Below are positions 12,500 to 23,640 of a stretch of DNA of 64,000 nucleotides, piece after piece. The notes under the pieces were generated by a model. The model saw nothing but the letters and a program-made list of their open reading frames with translations. It ran no database searches and was not told the origin of the DNA. The stretch is from Diphasiastrum complanatum (lineage: Eukaryota > Streptophyta > Lycopodiopsida > Lycopodiales > Lycopodiaceae). Both the position numbers and the translations under genes were made by a program. Within the stretch, counting starts at the first letter, position 1. Each line of letters begins with the position of its first letter. The stretch lies in NCBI GenBank assembly GCA_029204225.1, contig CM055113.1, positions 30,383,524 through 30,447,523 on the forward strand. The letters run 5' to 3'.

Positions 12500-13467
12500 A
12501 AAATCTGGAAGTTTCCAAATGGAAAGGACTTTCAGGAACAACTCATGTGTCTTTTAAGAATTGTAATCCACTCTTATGATTGGTATGGTCTTGGGAATAT
12601 GGAGAGTTGGGATTGGTAAATCATAACTCAGAGTCTAGGAAATACCTAATCCATAGGAGAGGATAATATTCATACCCCGGATGAATAAACAAGTTAGTGG
12701 AATTTTGGTATGACTGATCACCTTACCAAATCGACTATGTTTATTCGGGCATAGACCAAGAAGTTATAGAGTGTTTGTTTAGGCTTTGCGGATTACCAAA
12801 GTGACATTATGAACATTCGCGTTTCGAAGTTCATTCGTCACTTTCGGTCGGCCGTATTTGCTAAACTAGAGATACTCTAAGTTTAAAGATTTTCTGATCA
12901 TTGGTTGTTGCCTATGTGAGGGTATCACGTTTTTTATTGAGTATAGGACAAGAATCCGATGAATTATGATTGACGAATCATAGTTCAGATTCTAGTTATA
13001 CTTGATCGGTTAAAGAGGGATTACCTACATGATCAAGAAATCAGATAAGATATCCATTTATATTTTCATAGCAATCTCCTCGAAGAGGTAATCACCTTGA
13101 TAGAGATTGGGTTATAGTAAGCATTTGGCTACCGGTTATAGCCCGTGTGTGTTTACCTATAGTTTTAAACATATATCACCCATTGCGGTAGAGACTCGGG
13201 CGTTCAAAGTTTAGAAAGTAGCGGATTTCCCACATGATATGCAGGAAATGCTACGGATTGCATGTGAGAATGTCTAGTGTACCCAGGATGGGGACCGACA
13301 TTATGCAAGCCTGAAAAGATCACTGAGAGACTTCCAAGTGGGGGGTTGGGTATTTTTTTAGAATATCGATGGATTCAAGTGTAATGCATACCGACTAGCA
13401 TTACTAATCGTCCCCTAGATATAGAGGACCGTTTAAGATCTTGAAAAAGATCGGATCCTTAGCTTAC
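12500..13467 (+). repeat. Inverted-repeat arm 2 of element B
   Basis: The plus-strand arm, in the expected place and orientation for the 3' end of pol. Its right end lies inside the integrase C-terminal frame, just after ...KILKKIGSLAY. It pairs with 10109-11077. Confidence 0.9.
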
Positions 13468-13761
13468 CAATCAGAATTTCCGAATGGATCTCAAGTGCAT
13501 CCCGTATTTCACGTAAGCCGTCTCTGAAAAAGTCTACGTGAAGGAGAGCATCTTGGATCTGGAGATCAATTGGACCTGTTGGATGAATCATCGGGTGTGT
13601 CTCCACTTGAACCTGGAAAGATCTTGGAAACAAGAACTAAACGATTGAGAAATCGTATAGCTACCGAGCATCTGGTTCGATGGAAGGGATATACGGACGA
13701 TGACGATTCCTGGGAACATGAAGGAAGCTTCAGGAGGAACTTTCTCAATTTTAAGTTCTGA
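13110..13761 (+). pseudogene. Gypsy integrase C-terminal region with chromodomain, decayed
   Basis: Piecewise frames read the end of a plant Gypsy integrase: SKHLATGYSP and PIAVE (end of the catalytic core), RHYASLKRSLRDFQVG (basic linker before the GPY/F module), RYRGPFKILKKIGSLAYQ with FPNGSQVHPVFHVSRL (GPY/F module), then a chromodomain (TEHLVRWKGYTDDDDSWEHE) ending near 13761. Several in-frame stops and a stop after HVSRL break it, so no complete integrase is made. The open part 13570-13761 carries the chromodomain. Chromodomains direct chromoviral integration to particular histone marks, so the parent belonged to the chromovirus branch. Confidence 0.82.
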
Positions 13762-13776
13762 GGACAGAACTTGAAT

Positions 13777-13789
13777 AAGGGGGGAAGAA
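13777..13789 (+). other. Polypurine tract of element B
   Basis: AAGGGGGGAAGAA lies immediately upstream of the 3' LTR. This is the expected plus-strand priming site. Confidence 0.88.
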
Positions 13790-14276
13790 TGTCATGCCCA
13801 TGACTGGTCTCGGGTAGCGTGTCCACGCTAGGGACCAGTAGACCAACAACCCGTAAGTTAATTGTGACTATAAATTTGGGCCCTTATGTGTACATGGTTG
13901 ATTAATGGTTGTAGGCCTAAACACTTGATGGTGGATTGGTATGGGTCTATCAGTGAGTCATTGGGGAACTGGATGATGTGCCAGATAGGCTGCAAAGGTG
14001 TCCAGTGAGTGTCACAGTGCACTAGTAGTGGTGCATGGGCCTTGGAGGGTATAAGTATACTTGCTGGGCTCTCACTAGTGTATGCTTGATAGCATGACCG
14101 GTGGCAGGATGCTGCTGGTGTGATGCCTCATTCTTCTCTGAGTGATTGATCCATAGCTTGGGGGCTAGATCCGTTCGATCTAGGTTTGGTTGGGTTGGTT
14201 TGTCCACCATCAGGTTCCCTTGTGTTGTTTGTGATTGGCATGCTTAAAATAGGGTCCTTGGATTGAGGACTTTTTA
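13790..14276 (+). repeat. 3' LTR of Gypsy element B
   Basis: 487 bp matching 8860-9357. It is preceded by the polypurine tract and followed by the CAAAG target duplication at 14277-14281. Differences from the 5' LTR include several small deletions, which indicate an insertion of some age. Confidence 0.93.
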
Positions 14277-14281
14277 CAAAG

Positions 14282-16330
14282 TGTGAAGACCACCAGGACT
14301 TTGACTTGGCATAGATCCAAAAAAAGTAGAGAAAAATAGGAAATGACATGTGATCCACCAACAACAACCCTAAAGCATATTTATTGCCAATACACTCACC
14401 CCAAGTAGAAGTTATCTTGTGACAACATCCAAGGTGTCTCACCTAGGGCATGTGATTATGGAATCTCATACTACCATAGCCCACCTTCCAACAAGTCCAA
14501 GAGGACTGACAGGTTCATTTCATAGTCCAAAATCTTGGCTAGGGAACTAGTGAATAATAGAATTCATGTCGTCCACCACTCTTATATAGCCACAATCCAA
14601 GCCATGTACAATAGTGCTTATGGGATAAGCAACATCCCCTGCATGTCCATTCTAATGGTCCTAGGACCACCCTTAACCTAGAGTCATAATCCTAACCACT
14701 AAGGGCATCACCCTAAATCATATACCAACCAAGCTATGTTAGGCCCTGGCGAATTAAACTTAAGCATGACCCTAGTCAATTAGGGACATAACGTAAATCA
14801 TCTCTTGTGTGTTGTTGTAGGTATCTTACTATAAAACATTTTGAAATATTCGGTATTCTATTATATTGGAGGATTATTTACAAGGACAAGATTAGTTGCA
14901 CAATACATAGAGATGAAAGCAACTATACGCTTGTAAGGCTATCATAGGTGCCTTTTATAGAATCACTTCAGAACCTTATTGCTAAACAAAGGACTACACT
15001 ATGATCATGTCAAGAGATAGTCAATTGAGGCTGCCAAAGTTGCTATATGCTAGAAGACAAGAGGGAACCTACCTATCAAACAAGGTGGCTAACGCACTTA
15101 TGACCAATGTTCTTTCATGTGTAAAAAAACTTACATCAATGAATCTCAAATTGGACAATCTAGATCCAATGCAAGTATGGAAATCTCACTTACTATTTAC
15201 TAGAAGTCATTACAATTTTGCACATATGTAAGATTTGTACTTGCTTTCAATATCAATACAAGACACACACCAAAAAAAACTTGCTTGAATAGTGAAATCT
15301 TTCGGATACATAAAAACTTCAAACAAAATCTTGAATCAAGATAACAAATAAGTTCAAATGGATTCCAAGATGTTAGTTAATCTCATTTTGTTCTATTGAA
15401 TTTGTACATGAAATGGACAAATGTCACTATTCATAAATTTCTATATTCTTTGGTGCCCAAGAGCTACGCCAAGGACATCTTATATGAAGAATCTGATGAA
15501 GGCTCCATCATTGAAGGAAGAGGTTACTTCTAGTCCTTTAAGAGTATATGAGTACTAATACTAAGAATCTAAAAGAAGCTCCATTCTCTAAGAAAGAATT
15601 AATGTTTTAGAATTGCCAATTAAAAAAAAGAAAAGGAATTTGTTCTCTAATAAGACAAAGAGAAATTTGGGGCTAGAATTGAATCCATGGATTAAGAATA
15701 TCAAAAATGAAGAATCTCCCAAAGGCTTCATTCTTGATTAGAGAAACAATGTTTTGGAGCTGCTAAGAGAGATATAAAGAGCAAATATTCTCTAATAGGA
15801 CAAAGATAAGAAGGGTGGTTTGGATTGGCTTACCCCAAAAGTTGGAGTTGGGTACATGGAATAGGTGCTTTGTGGGACGAGAAATCACTTTCTTTAGACA
15901 AATTTGCTTGTCTTGTATGTCATCCCATTGTGAGGTATATTGGAAGTGGAACTCTTTTTTTTTTTGCTAGTGGAACTCTTGGACCTCAAGTCATAACCAA
16001 GCTCACGACTTATTGGGGGACAAACAAGCTTGCATTTGAAGCACATTATTATTTTTGTCCTCTAATATTCATTTTTTTGCTTATGACGTATAGAATGCAT
16101 ATGGAATATGGCACCCTTCAATGTTCGCCCCATGTCACGCAAAAGGTTGGGCATATTCGCTAGTTGTGCGAGGTGGAGTGAAAGTTGGCCTTCCCTAGTT
16201 CTTGCTTGTCGTTGCAACTAGTGGGCCTGCTGGCCTGGCCCCTCCCCTCCCCTTCATCACTTGTAATAAGCCCCCTCTTTTCTTCAGTTTAACCGTATTG
16301 CTTTCTCCCTCTCCCTCCCTCCCTCCCTCG
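14282..16330. other. Intergenic sequence upstream of the MAPKKK gene
   Basis: No coding region is supported. The first ~200 bases continue the sequence interrupted by element B. The rest is AT-rich with short unremarkable frames. From about 16190 it becomes more GC- and pyrimidine-rich towards the promoter of the kinase gene. Confidence 0.55.
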
Positions 16331-16344
16331 CATTTCTTATAAAC
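16311..16344 (+). promoter_or_regulatory. Putative core promoter of the MAPKKK gene (pyrimidine patch and TATA box)
   Basis: A (CCCT)n pyrimidine patch at about 16306-16329 is followed by TATAAAC at 16338-16344, about 365 bases before the start codon. Transcription would then begin near 16365-16375, giving a 5' UTR of roughly 335 bases. This is based on motifs only. Confidence 0.45.
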
Positions 16345-16520
16345 TAAACTGTAGCTTCGAATGCAAAGTGGTATTGCGTAGCCTTTGCTTTTCCTTTGCG
16401 TCTCCATAGCTCTTTCGTCTCCTGCGCCTCTTCTTTTCCTTCAAGAAAGTGTGCCTAGCTTTGTGATCCCGAGTTGGGTTGTCCATCAGTTTTATTACTC
16501 CTGTCTGTTTCTGGTCTTAA

Positions 16521-16571
16521 ATGTATACTTTAGTTTCTGGCAATCATTCTGTTGTTGGGTTGTTGATCTGA
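16521..16571 (+). promoter_or_regulatory. Upstream ORF 1 in the MAPKKK leader
   Basis: ATG at 16521 opens 16 codons ending in TGA at 16569-16571, within the predicted 5' UTR. It could lower translation of the kinase; nothing in the sequence shows that it does. Confidence 0.4.
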
Positions 16572-16635
16572 CAGTGCTCCTTTTGGATCACTGCAAGTTT
16601 TAGCGCAAGGCGTAGGATTTTTGGTCCAATTTTGT

Positions 16636-16680
16636 ATGTTTGGAGCTTGGGAGCCCTGGATGATTGTTCCTGGTTGGTGA
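16636..16680 (+). promoter_or_regulatory. Upstream ORF 2 in the MAPKKK leader
   Basis: ATG at 16636 opens 14 codons, three of them tryptophan (MFGAWEPWMIVPGW), ending in TGA 27 bases before the kinase ATG. This close spacing would disfavour reinitiation at 16708. It is a plausible translational control element, unproven. Confidence 0.42.
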
Positions 16681-16707
16681 GGGATTGAGAAAGCTTTTGT
16701 TTCTGTC

Positions 16708-18561
16708 ATGGAGTGCAGGATTGAGCATGAACAAGGGGGATCTTCTGTGAAATCGTGGATACGAGGGAGCCTTCTAGGAGCAGGAGCTTTTGGCAAGGTG
16801 AACCTGGCTCTCAATGTAGAAAATGGAGAACTCTTTGCGGTTAAATCTGCTGAGTGCAGCGTGAGGGCGGACGCTGATTATTTAGCCATTCAGAATGAAA
16901 AACAAATTCTGCAGAGCCTGAATTCCCCCTCTGTTATAAGCTGTTTCGGAAGTGATTGGTCTGTAGAAAATGGGAAATCGATTTGCAACATTTTCCTAGA
17001 ATACATGCCTGGGGGAAGCCTGGCAGATCTAATGAAAAAGTTTGGTGGACGCCTTAACGAGCAACTTATCCGTGCTTACACAAAAGGAATTCTCCAAGGC
17101 CTCCAGTATATTCACAGTCAAGGTGTTGTACACTGTGACATCAAGGGGAAAAATATATTGGTTGGCTCATCAGGCGTGAAGCTTGCAGATTTTGGATCAG
17201 CAAAACGGGTAGGTGAAGATGGAAGTTCTGGTGATTGCCTTGCAGTAATGAAAGGCACCCCTTTGTGGATGGCGCCTGAAGTGGTGAGACAAGAGGAGCA
17301 AGGCACTGGCTCCGATATCTGGTCATTAGGATGCACGGTGGTGGAGATGGCCACAGGCAGAGCTCCTTGGAGTTCTCTAAGCAATTTGGCCAATCATTTT
17401 GTGGCTCTCTACCATATTGGATGCACGGATGAAGTTCCAGATGTACCAGCATCGTTGTCTGCTCAAGGGAAAGACTTCTTACAAAAGTGTTTCTGCAGAG
17501 ATCCACGGCAGCGTTGGACTGGCGCGCAGCTGCTCCAGCATCCCTTTATTACAGAGGTTCTCCCACTCGAAGCGCCAAAGACGCCTGTGTCACCGAACAG
17601 CGTATTGGAATCCAATCAAGATCGTGATTGGGACAGTCAGACATTGTCAATCGACAATTTCGTTCCCGTCTTATCACTAAAGAAGAGGCCTCTGTTTGGG
17701 ATACAGGTAAATAAAAGCAATGAAGCAGATTTTCGGATGTTTACACCGGAAAACCGATGCGAACCAGATTCTGAAAGCGATCCATGGGGAAGTTCTCCTT
17801 TTAGTCCCCCTGCGGGCAAGTGGATCGTGGTACACTCCCCGAAGAGCTGCTTACCTGATTCACAATTTGTTGACGGTTTTTCAAACTTCGTAACTCAACC
17901 CCTTATGGATATTTCAAGACCCCAGGAATCTGTTGAAGTGTCTGATGCTTCCAACAGGGATGGCCGTTTATCCTTGCTGCCAGAGGAGATTCATGCTACT
18001 AAAAGCGTAGATGTAGAAATACTTCTAGATTTACCATTTATGGGGGATGTAAGTGAGCTAAAGGGTGCAGAGGATTCTTCTACCCACAAAGGCTACCAAT
18101 CCTCCAGTTTAGATATTAGTGTATTCCATGCTAGAACTACATGTAAAAAAGGAAAGCACATTGTTAGGATCAAAAGGCGAAGCCCACTCCAAGGAAAATT
18201 ACTTTCATTGGGTTGCTTCTGTATGATACACTTCCACATAGCTGGAAAGCGAGAAATGTATACCAGTATTCATTGCCATTCTTGGAGAAACCTTCCACAT
18301 TATTCAGGTCGAAGATGTAAATTCAAGAAGCCCTTTTATGTGTCAAATACTGAAATACTCAGTATAAATTGTACAAAAAGAAGTTTGCTGTTAAAGCTAC
18401 AATACATTGAAAGAATTTACGCTTGGAAAATTTGTTGTCTCATGAATATAGTTTCAGCTTTTCATCACTGGAACAATTTGTATGCTCGGAACAATTTGTA
18501 TGCTCCTTGTGATATGCTTCTTGTGATAACATGTATCTTGTGTCACGTTGGTTTACTTTAG
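16708..18561 (+). CDS. MAPKKK, MEKK subfamily (MAPKKK17/18-like), intronless over the kinase domain
   Basis: A serine/threonine kinase that should phosphorylate MAP kinase kinases in a plant MAPK cascade. The catalytic domain spans about residues 18-281: glycine loop GAGAFG at 24-29, ATP-binding Lys46, catalytic Asp144 in HCDIKGKN, Asp161 in DFG, and Glu191 in the MEKK signature GTPLWMAPEV. All key residues are present. The layout (N-terminal kinase domain, no intron in it, acidic Ser/Pro-rich tail) resembles the Arabidopsis MAPKKK17-20 group, whose known members are stress- and ABA-linked; a role here is inference. I chose the first ATG because it precedes the kinase domain by 17 residues and lies below two short upstream ORFs. 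The last ~130 residues (from about 18150) look less protein-like. A consensus splice donor, GAT|GTAAGT, lies at 18049-18050, so the true 3' end may involve splicing. Confidence 0.88.
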   Translation: MECRIEHEQGGSSVKSWIRGSLLGAGAFGKVNLALNVENGELFAVKSAECSVRADADYLAIQNEKQILQSLNSPSVISCFGSDWSVENGKSICNIFLEYMPGGSLADLMKKFGGRLNEQLIRAYTKGILQGLQYIHSQGVVHCDIKGKNILVGSSGVKLADFGSAKRVGEDGSSGDCLAVMKGTPLWMAPEVVRQEEQGTGSDIWSLGCTVVEMATGRAPWSSLSNLANHFVALYHIGCTDEVPDVPASLSAQGKDFLQKCFCRDPRQRWTGAQLLQHPFITEVLPLEAPKTPVSPNSVLESNQDRDWDSQTLSIDNFVPVLSLKKRPLFGIQVNKSNEADFRMFTPENRCEPDSESDPWGSSPFSPPAGKWIVVHSPKSCLPDSQFVDGFSNFVTQPLMDISRPQESVEVSDASNRDGRLSLLPEEIHATKSVDVEILLDLPFMGDVSELKGAEDSSTHKGYQSSSLDISVFHARTTCKKGKHIVRIKRRSPLQGKLLSLGCFCMIHFHIAGKREMYTSIHCHSWRNLPHYSGRRCKFKKPFYVSNTEILSINCTKRSLLLKLQYIERIYAWKICCLMNIVSAFHHWNNLYARNNLYAPCDMLLVITCILCHVGLL

Positions 18562-20377
18562 AGCAACCGTCAGAGAGACGAAAGCAAAAAGGGACATCAA
18601 AAGGGAGCATTAACAAAATCATATTTTTTGAAATGGCACGAGACTTGTATGAAAATTAATGAAAGGGTAAACCATATAGATGGCATTAAACTGAAACGAA
18701 TGCCTTTTTATTTTAGACACGTAGATGCGAACGAATGAAAGAACGCGTCTCGGTATCTTTGTATTTCGATGTTTTCTATAACTCTCGTTCCAGTACATAA
18801 TTCTTACATCAATATTGTTTCACTGGCAATAGATGCAAATCATTCTAATTTTGAAGTCATACCGCATTAGTTATGAAGTCATCTCATGTTTGAGACAACT
18901 CTGAATTTTTGCAAAAGCTGACATTGCAAGGAATTGCTTGTTTATGATCTTTTCATTTTTCGCTGCGCTTTTCTACCGTCTTAGTTGTACACTTTTTGTG
19001 TTGCTTTCGCACAGTTGACGAACTTTGGCCGAAAATGCGTTTCGGCTACTGTAATACTCATTCATAATGTGATGCGATAATCTTTTGCAATTGTTATTTT
19101 TGAAGTCATTCCAGTGATCAAATTTTCATTCAGTTGGTCATTATTTTCAGCAGAATAAAGTGAATTGGGGTAAGTTTCGTTGTTTTGTGGGACAGATTTC
19201 TAGGCTTGTTAAAGATTCTGATTGTGTCAGCACTGCCAAACAGAGTGTGGCACCAAACCTCTTGTCTCATTTGATGTATGAATCGCCACTTCATCCCTCT
19301 AAGATTGAAAAATCAAATTTACGTGCTGCAAGATTCAAATTGTATATAAGCTGTTGAGGGATGTTTCGAGCTTTGGACTATCATAAATCTTCATGTCGAA
19401 CGTGCGTCGAACTAGTTAACTTATATGCTAACGTATTTTGAAGGCTAGCTATTGGACGTATGCAACCAAACCTCCCTATGCCCCTTTTGATTTTTTAAAT
19501 ATAAACTGAATGTAGAGAGAGCAATTCTCGTACTTTGCAAATTGCTCGATACGTGAGAAACTACATTGAATATTCAAAGTCTGTGATTTAAGAAGCATCT
19601 TTTTATACAAAGTCGTCGCGATGTGCAAACGAGTAAACCCTTTCTATATATTTCTGGGAACATCAGAATCACACAAACTGGCTGCGAAAGTTCAAACTGA
19701 ACATGTCGCCGGGTCGCTTTATCTGAATCATCTCCATCATTCACCACAGATGCACATAAATTTAGATCCCTCTCTGAAGGCGTCATTATTTCAAAAACCA
19801 GTGCACTTACAGATTTCTCGTTTACAGTGCCCCGTTTATGCTACAAGATTCCATAGCCTGTCTGAAAATAAAGTAAAAAAGCCCGAAATTCACCTTGCAT
19901 CAGCAGCAAAACAGAAATGGAGTTGGAGATGGGGGCTCAGAGGGGGATTTTCCTTAGAACAAATGCTAGTTTATGAATTGTTGATTGCGTCCATAGAGTT
20001 CATGCATAGTTAGCTGACTCTTCGTCGTTAGACATGTTCCATTCACAAAAGAAAGTATGAGGAACGCACTCACGAAGTTGCCCTCTCCCCACGGTCCACT
20101 ACCAGCAGCAAGTCACAGTCAGAGCACCAGGTTCGAGGTGTGCGAGCCCCGCCCAGTCTGAGAGCAGCAGGCCAGGCCAAGCCCAAGTGGCCTGGATCCA
20201 CATTCGCCTTTGCGGCCCCCCAGGAGCTGTGGCCTAAGCTTAGTCCGCAGCAGCCTTGAGAGCACTTATCTCTCCTTTTGTCGCCTTCACAACCCATCCG
20301 ACTTATGAGCAGATCCCGATTCCCCATGGTCAGGACGGAAACATTGAAAGGACCTGCTTCACTATCCTTCAGCTCAG
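18562..20377. other. Intergenic region downstream of the kinase gene
   Basis: No supported gene. A 130-codon frame at 19621-20013 (+) has no recognisable motif. The segment from 20080 is GC-rich. I see no clear terminator or polyadenylation element that I could assign to the kinase gene. Confidence 0.5.
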
Positions 20378-20612
20378 GCCATTCTGAGGTTGGGAGGAAG
20401 GGCCCTCCCAACTTACCATCCAATGAATAGTTGAGACCATTTGAGGTTGGGAGGAAGGGCCTATGAAGTCACCATTCAATGAAACACGTTCTTGAGGCCA
20501 TTCTGAGGTTGGGAGGAAGGGCCTTCCTAACTTACCATCCAATGAATAGTTGAGGCCATTCTGAGTTTGGGTGGAAGGGCCTATGAAGTCACCATTCAAT
20601 GAAACACGTTCT
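20378..20612. repeat. Tandem repeat array of ~63-bp half-units
   Basis: The phrase GAGGCCATTCTGAGGTTGGG with GGAAGGGCC recurs about every 63 bases. Two half-unit types alternate: one ending in TTACCATCCAATGAATAG and one in TCACCATTCAATGAAACACG. This gives an A-B-A-B array of nearly two ~126-bp dimers. Confidence 0.85.
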
Positions 20613-20639
20613 TTAGCTCTCGGCCAGTGCTTGGGAAAC

Positions 20640-21400
20640 CTCCTTGGAGTTATCCTCAAAAAACCTACATTCTAGAGAACTTCTTGGTTTTTTCACGACT
20701 TTCATTCATAAGAAGGTATATATGCTTGTATAAAAAATCGTTAGATATTTTATGATATCAGGTTTTAGAATACTTGTCAGTTCCATTCTTACACTTTGCC
20801 GGTTTTTGTGAGCACTGTCTCGGCCTATGAAGAGTTAGACTAAGCACTGTCCATATTACATACAAAAGATTCAAATCAAACCAACCTTATAAACAAGGAC
20901 ATATCAAAAAGGCCTTGCCATGTCATAATATCATGTTATTTAATGATTTACAATTTTTTGTGTAATTATTTTGTAGTTTCAAAATTTGTATAGTAATTTG
21001 TTGTAAGTTTTTAACAAACATTTGAATGTTAGATGAGATCTATAACCTTTTTGTTATATATTTTAAAAGTCAAAGTATTATAAGTTTTGTACAAAGTTGT
21101 TTTTTAGAAAAAGATGTTGATTCCATTCTTGTACTTGTTGGCTTTTTCAAACAATGGCCCAAAGTTTGAATCAAATGGCAAGGCCCAACCTGATCAAAGG
21201 GTGGCGGAAGCTTGAGGGATGAGAAGTAATTGTTGTTTGCACTTCACTACCCTTGGATGAGGGCCGAATAGATATATACATGCAAACACAATAGGTTGCA
21301 CCTTCCAATATCCTACATTTTGGAAAGTTTTTTTTTTTTTTGCATTGGAGTTCAAACATCTGGCATTTTTGGTAGGTTATTTCATTTCCGGGGCGGGGCG
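20640..21400. other. AT-rich intergenic stretch
   Basis: No gene or mobile-element signature was recognised. Short poly-T tracts are present. Confidence 0.5.
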
Positions 21401-21410
21401 GGGCATAATG

Positions 21411-22115
21411 TCTTGGCGTGAGGGCCTTGCGCCTTGGGAGGGCGGGAGCCTAAGGGTGGATGTGCTATGTTGCAACCATTCATGGGCTTTGAACATGTAA
21501 ATTGTTTGGAAGTACATATACCTTTTGTTGCTAGCTCCAATTTACAAAGAAAAAACAAGCACTTGGCATTACAATTTGTCAAAGTTTGTTGTTTTCTGTG
21601 TCTTCTATGCAAACTCTAGTGTTGGCACGACATATAGGTGCTCAATAGGGGTATGTCCTAGCGTGAGGGCCTTCTGCCTTGGGAGGGCAGGAGCCTCGGG
21701 GTGCCACCCAAAGCAAGCTAGTAGGGCCTTCCATTATGTAATGCCAATGTATGAGTTATTTTTTTTATAGTTAGTATTTATTTAAAACCAACAAAATATC
21801 TTTGTGGATAGCCAATGATTCACTGCCACATAGCACGAATATGCCTATGCTTTGTGACAACCAATCATTGGCTATCTTGCATAAATGTGCATATGCTATG
21901 TTGCACCCATTCATTGGCTTTCCACATAGAGTTCTTGTGGAACATGTAAATCGTTTGGAAGAACATATAACTTCTGTTGCTAAAGGTAGCTCCAATGTAC
22001 AGAGAAAAAACAAGCACTTGGCATTACAATTTGTCAAAGTTCATTGTTTTTTGTGTTTTCTACGTAAATTCTAGTGTTGGGCAGGCATATACATGCTCAA
22101 CTAGTATCAATATGG
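21411..22115. repeat. Diverged local direct duplications
   Basis: Two overlapping sets of direct repeats. A GC-rich block (GTGAGGGCCTT ... GCCTTGGGAGGGC) occurs at about 21417 and 21662. A ~200-base block (ATGCTATGTTGCA ... GAAAAAACAAGCACTTGGCA ... TCTAGTGTTGG) occurs at about 21465-21630 and 21890-22080. No coding potential is shared between the copies, so this looks like duplicated repeat DNA. Confidence 0.7.
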
Positions 22116-23452
22116 GAATCAAAGAATTGACCGGATTGGCATATGATTCATTGATACTCAACGAGTGCTAGAGCCTCGTCAATGTTCATATCGATACTTA
22201 AATCAAGAACAAAAGTATCAATTTTTCTAGGGTATCAATATAGTATCCATTTTTCTTAACATCCAAAATTTACATATGTAATAAATAATATCTATGGTGC
22301 CCGAAATACATTGGTGGATCAATAAAGTACTGGCCTTTCAAATCATGTGTATCTTGCATTTAAAAAGGTCATGCTTTTCATTAAATGCATCAAACCCTTG
22401 AAAAATATGTGATTTTCGAAAAAAAATTATATACTTATATCGAGGTTTGTACTTTGCTGGTATCACCCTTGCAATACCTAGGCCGTTTTGTAAGGGGAAT
22501 GCAAAGAAATCTTGCATCTTGGTAGAGGTCATGCAGTGAAGATCCAAAAAAAGATCGTTAGGTTTTATGGAATGAGCCTTTCCCCTTGGTGCATGACAAT
22601 CAATTAGTGTATGCATCTGTCACCTTCTTACTCGCAAAGGCAATGGTCCTACCTTCTTGCATGGAGTAGCAATACTTCTTGAAATCTCATACATCCATGG
22701 TCTTCTATGATAAGTCAAAAAAGCCTTAAACATTGGCAGATTGTGAAACAATCTTGTTTTGTTCTCTTAATATATTGGCCAAAAGACCTTTTCACTTACA
22801 TCCAAAATGAACTCAAATAATCTCTCATCTTATATACCCTTTCTTAGACTGCACCCAGTTCAATTTTTTACTCATCCATGCATGTATAAAATATTTAATG
22901 GCATGACTAAACCTCAGCAATTTATCGTCCTCCTAGTACTCAAATCCAAGTCGCTACCAAGTCGCTTACCCAATACAAACATACACATCCCAAGCTCACT
23001 TCAACCTTGTCTTTGCCGATGTACCAAAATTCCTAATAATCTGCGATCCTCTAGAACAAAGATTGAAACGGCAGCACAAGCTCCACAGTCTCTTCTCAAT
23101 CGCTGACTGTCACCAAAAGCGAGCCAAAAGATGCAACCTCAAGAGCAGCTGTTCTTGCTTATCTCATCAATATTCAAAACTAAAAAAAAATATGACGACA
23201 ATTGATCATTAAGGATGATCAGTAACAGTGACGATGATCGATCCATCCATTATCGTTGCATGGATCAACGGATTGATTAGTAATCGGTGTAGGGATACGT
23301 CTCGTGCACATGCTAGAAAATTCCTCTTTGATTCGTGAAAGTGTAACAGAACTCCACACTAGCGAGCCATCCACATCCCTGAGGATTAGATTTCTTGAAC
23401 CGCGATCCAAATGGAGGCTGGCATTTTGTTCAACAGGGCGATTTTTGTTTGC

Positions 23453-23454
<2 letters not shown>
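22116..23454. other. Intergenic stretch
   Basis: Nothing supportable was found on either strand; the short frames do not resemble known proteins. Confidence 0.5.
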
Positions 23455-23504
<50 letters not shown>

Positions 23505-23600
23505 GGGGGGGGGGGGGGGGTGGTGGAATCTACTTGTGTGTGTGCGTCCAAAAGAAAAAAAAATGGCTTGTATGGCTTGTATATGTCTCCCATTTACTTT
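23455..23600 (+). repeat. Dispersed repeat with compound (GA)n-(G)n tract, copy 1
   Basis: About 24 GA units (23455-23502) run into a 16-base G run (23505-23520), then TTGTGTGTGTGCGTC, an A-rich run and GGCTTGTAT. The same order appears on the opposite strand at 27617-27765. The tract is therefore part of a dispersed repeat rather than an isolated microsatellite. Confidence 0.75.
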
Positions 23601-23640
23601 AAACAATTATGTACCTTAGTTTCGCATCCAAAGTGAAATT

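Larger units (their letters stand above)
8860..14276 (+). mobile_element. Gypsy (chromovirus-type) LTR retrotransposon B with an internal inverted repeat
   Basis: A complete element of 5417 bp. Flanking 5-bp duplications CAAAG lie at 8855-8859 and 14277-14281. The LTRs are 8860-9357 and 13790-14276, a primer site follows the 5' LTR, and a purine tract precedes the 3' LTR. The only recognisable coding sequence is the C-terminal part of a Gypsy integrase with chromodomain (13110-13761), broken by stops. The left half, where gag should be, holds an inverted copy of the integrase region (10109-11077), giving a hairpin-capable interior. No gag, protease, RT or RNase H was recognised. The element is therefore non-autonomous and rearranged; whether it transposed in this form or was rearranged afterwards is open. 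Confidence 0.9.

Noticed and set aside
13566-13826. Minus-strand frame opposite the chromodomain
   Set aside because: It is a shadow of the integrase C-terminus on the plus strand.
17118-17506. Minus-strand frames inside the kinase gene
   Set aside because: They are antisense shadows of the kinase domain, which has all catalytic motifs on the plus strand.
19621-20013. 130-codon frame downstream of the MAPKKK gene
   Set aside because: No motif, no plausible start context, and composition like the surrounding intergenic DNA.
20378-20612. CRISPR-like array
   Set aside because: The repeats are long, alternating and degenerate with no unique spacers, and the sequence is from a plant genome.
23304-23636. 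Frames with Arg-Glu repeats around 23.4-23.6 kb
   Set aside because: They arise from the (GA)n-(G)n tract in a dispersed repeat, with no protein similarity.
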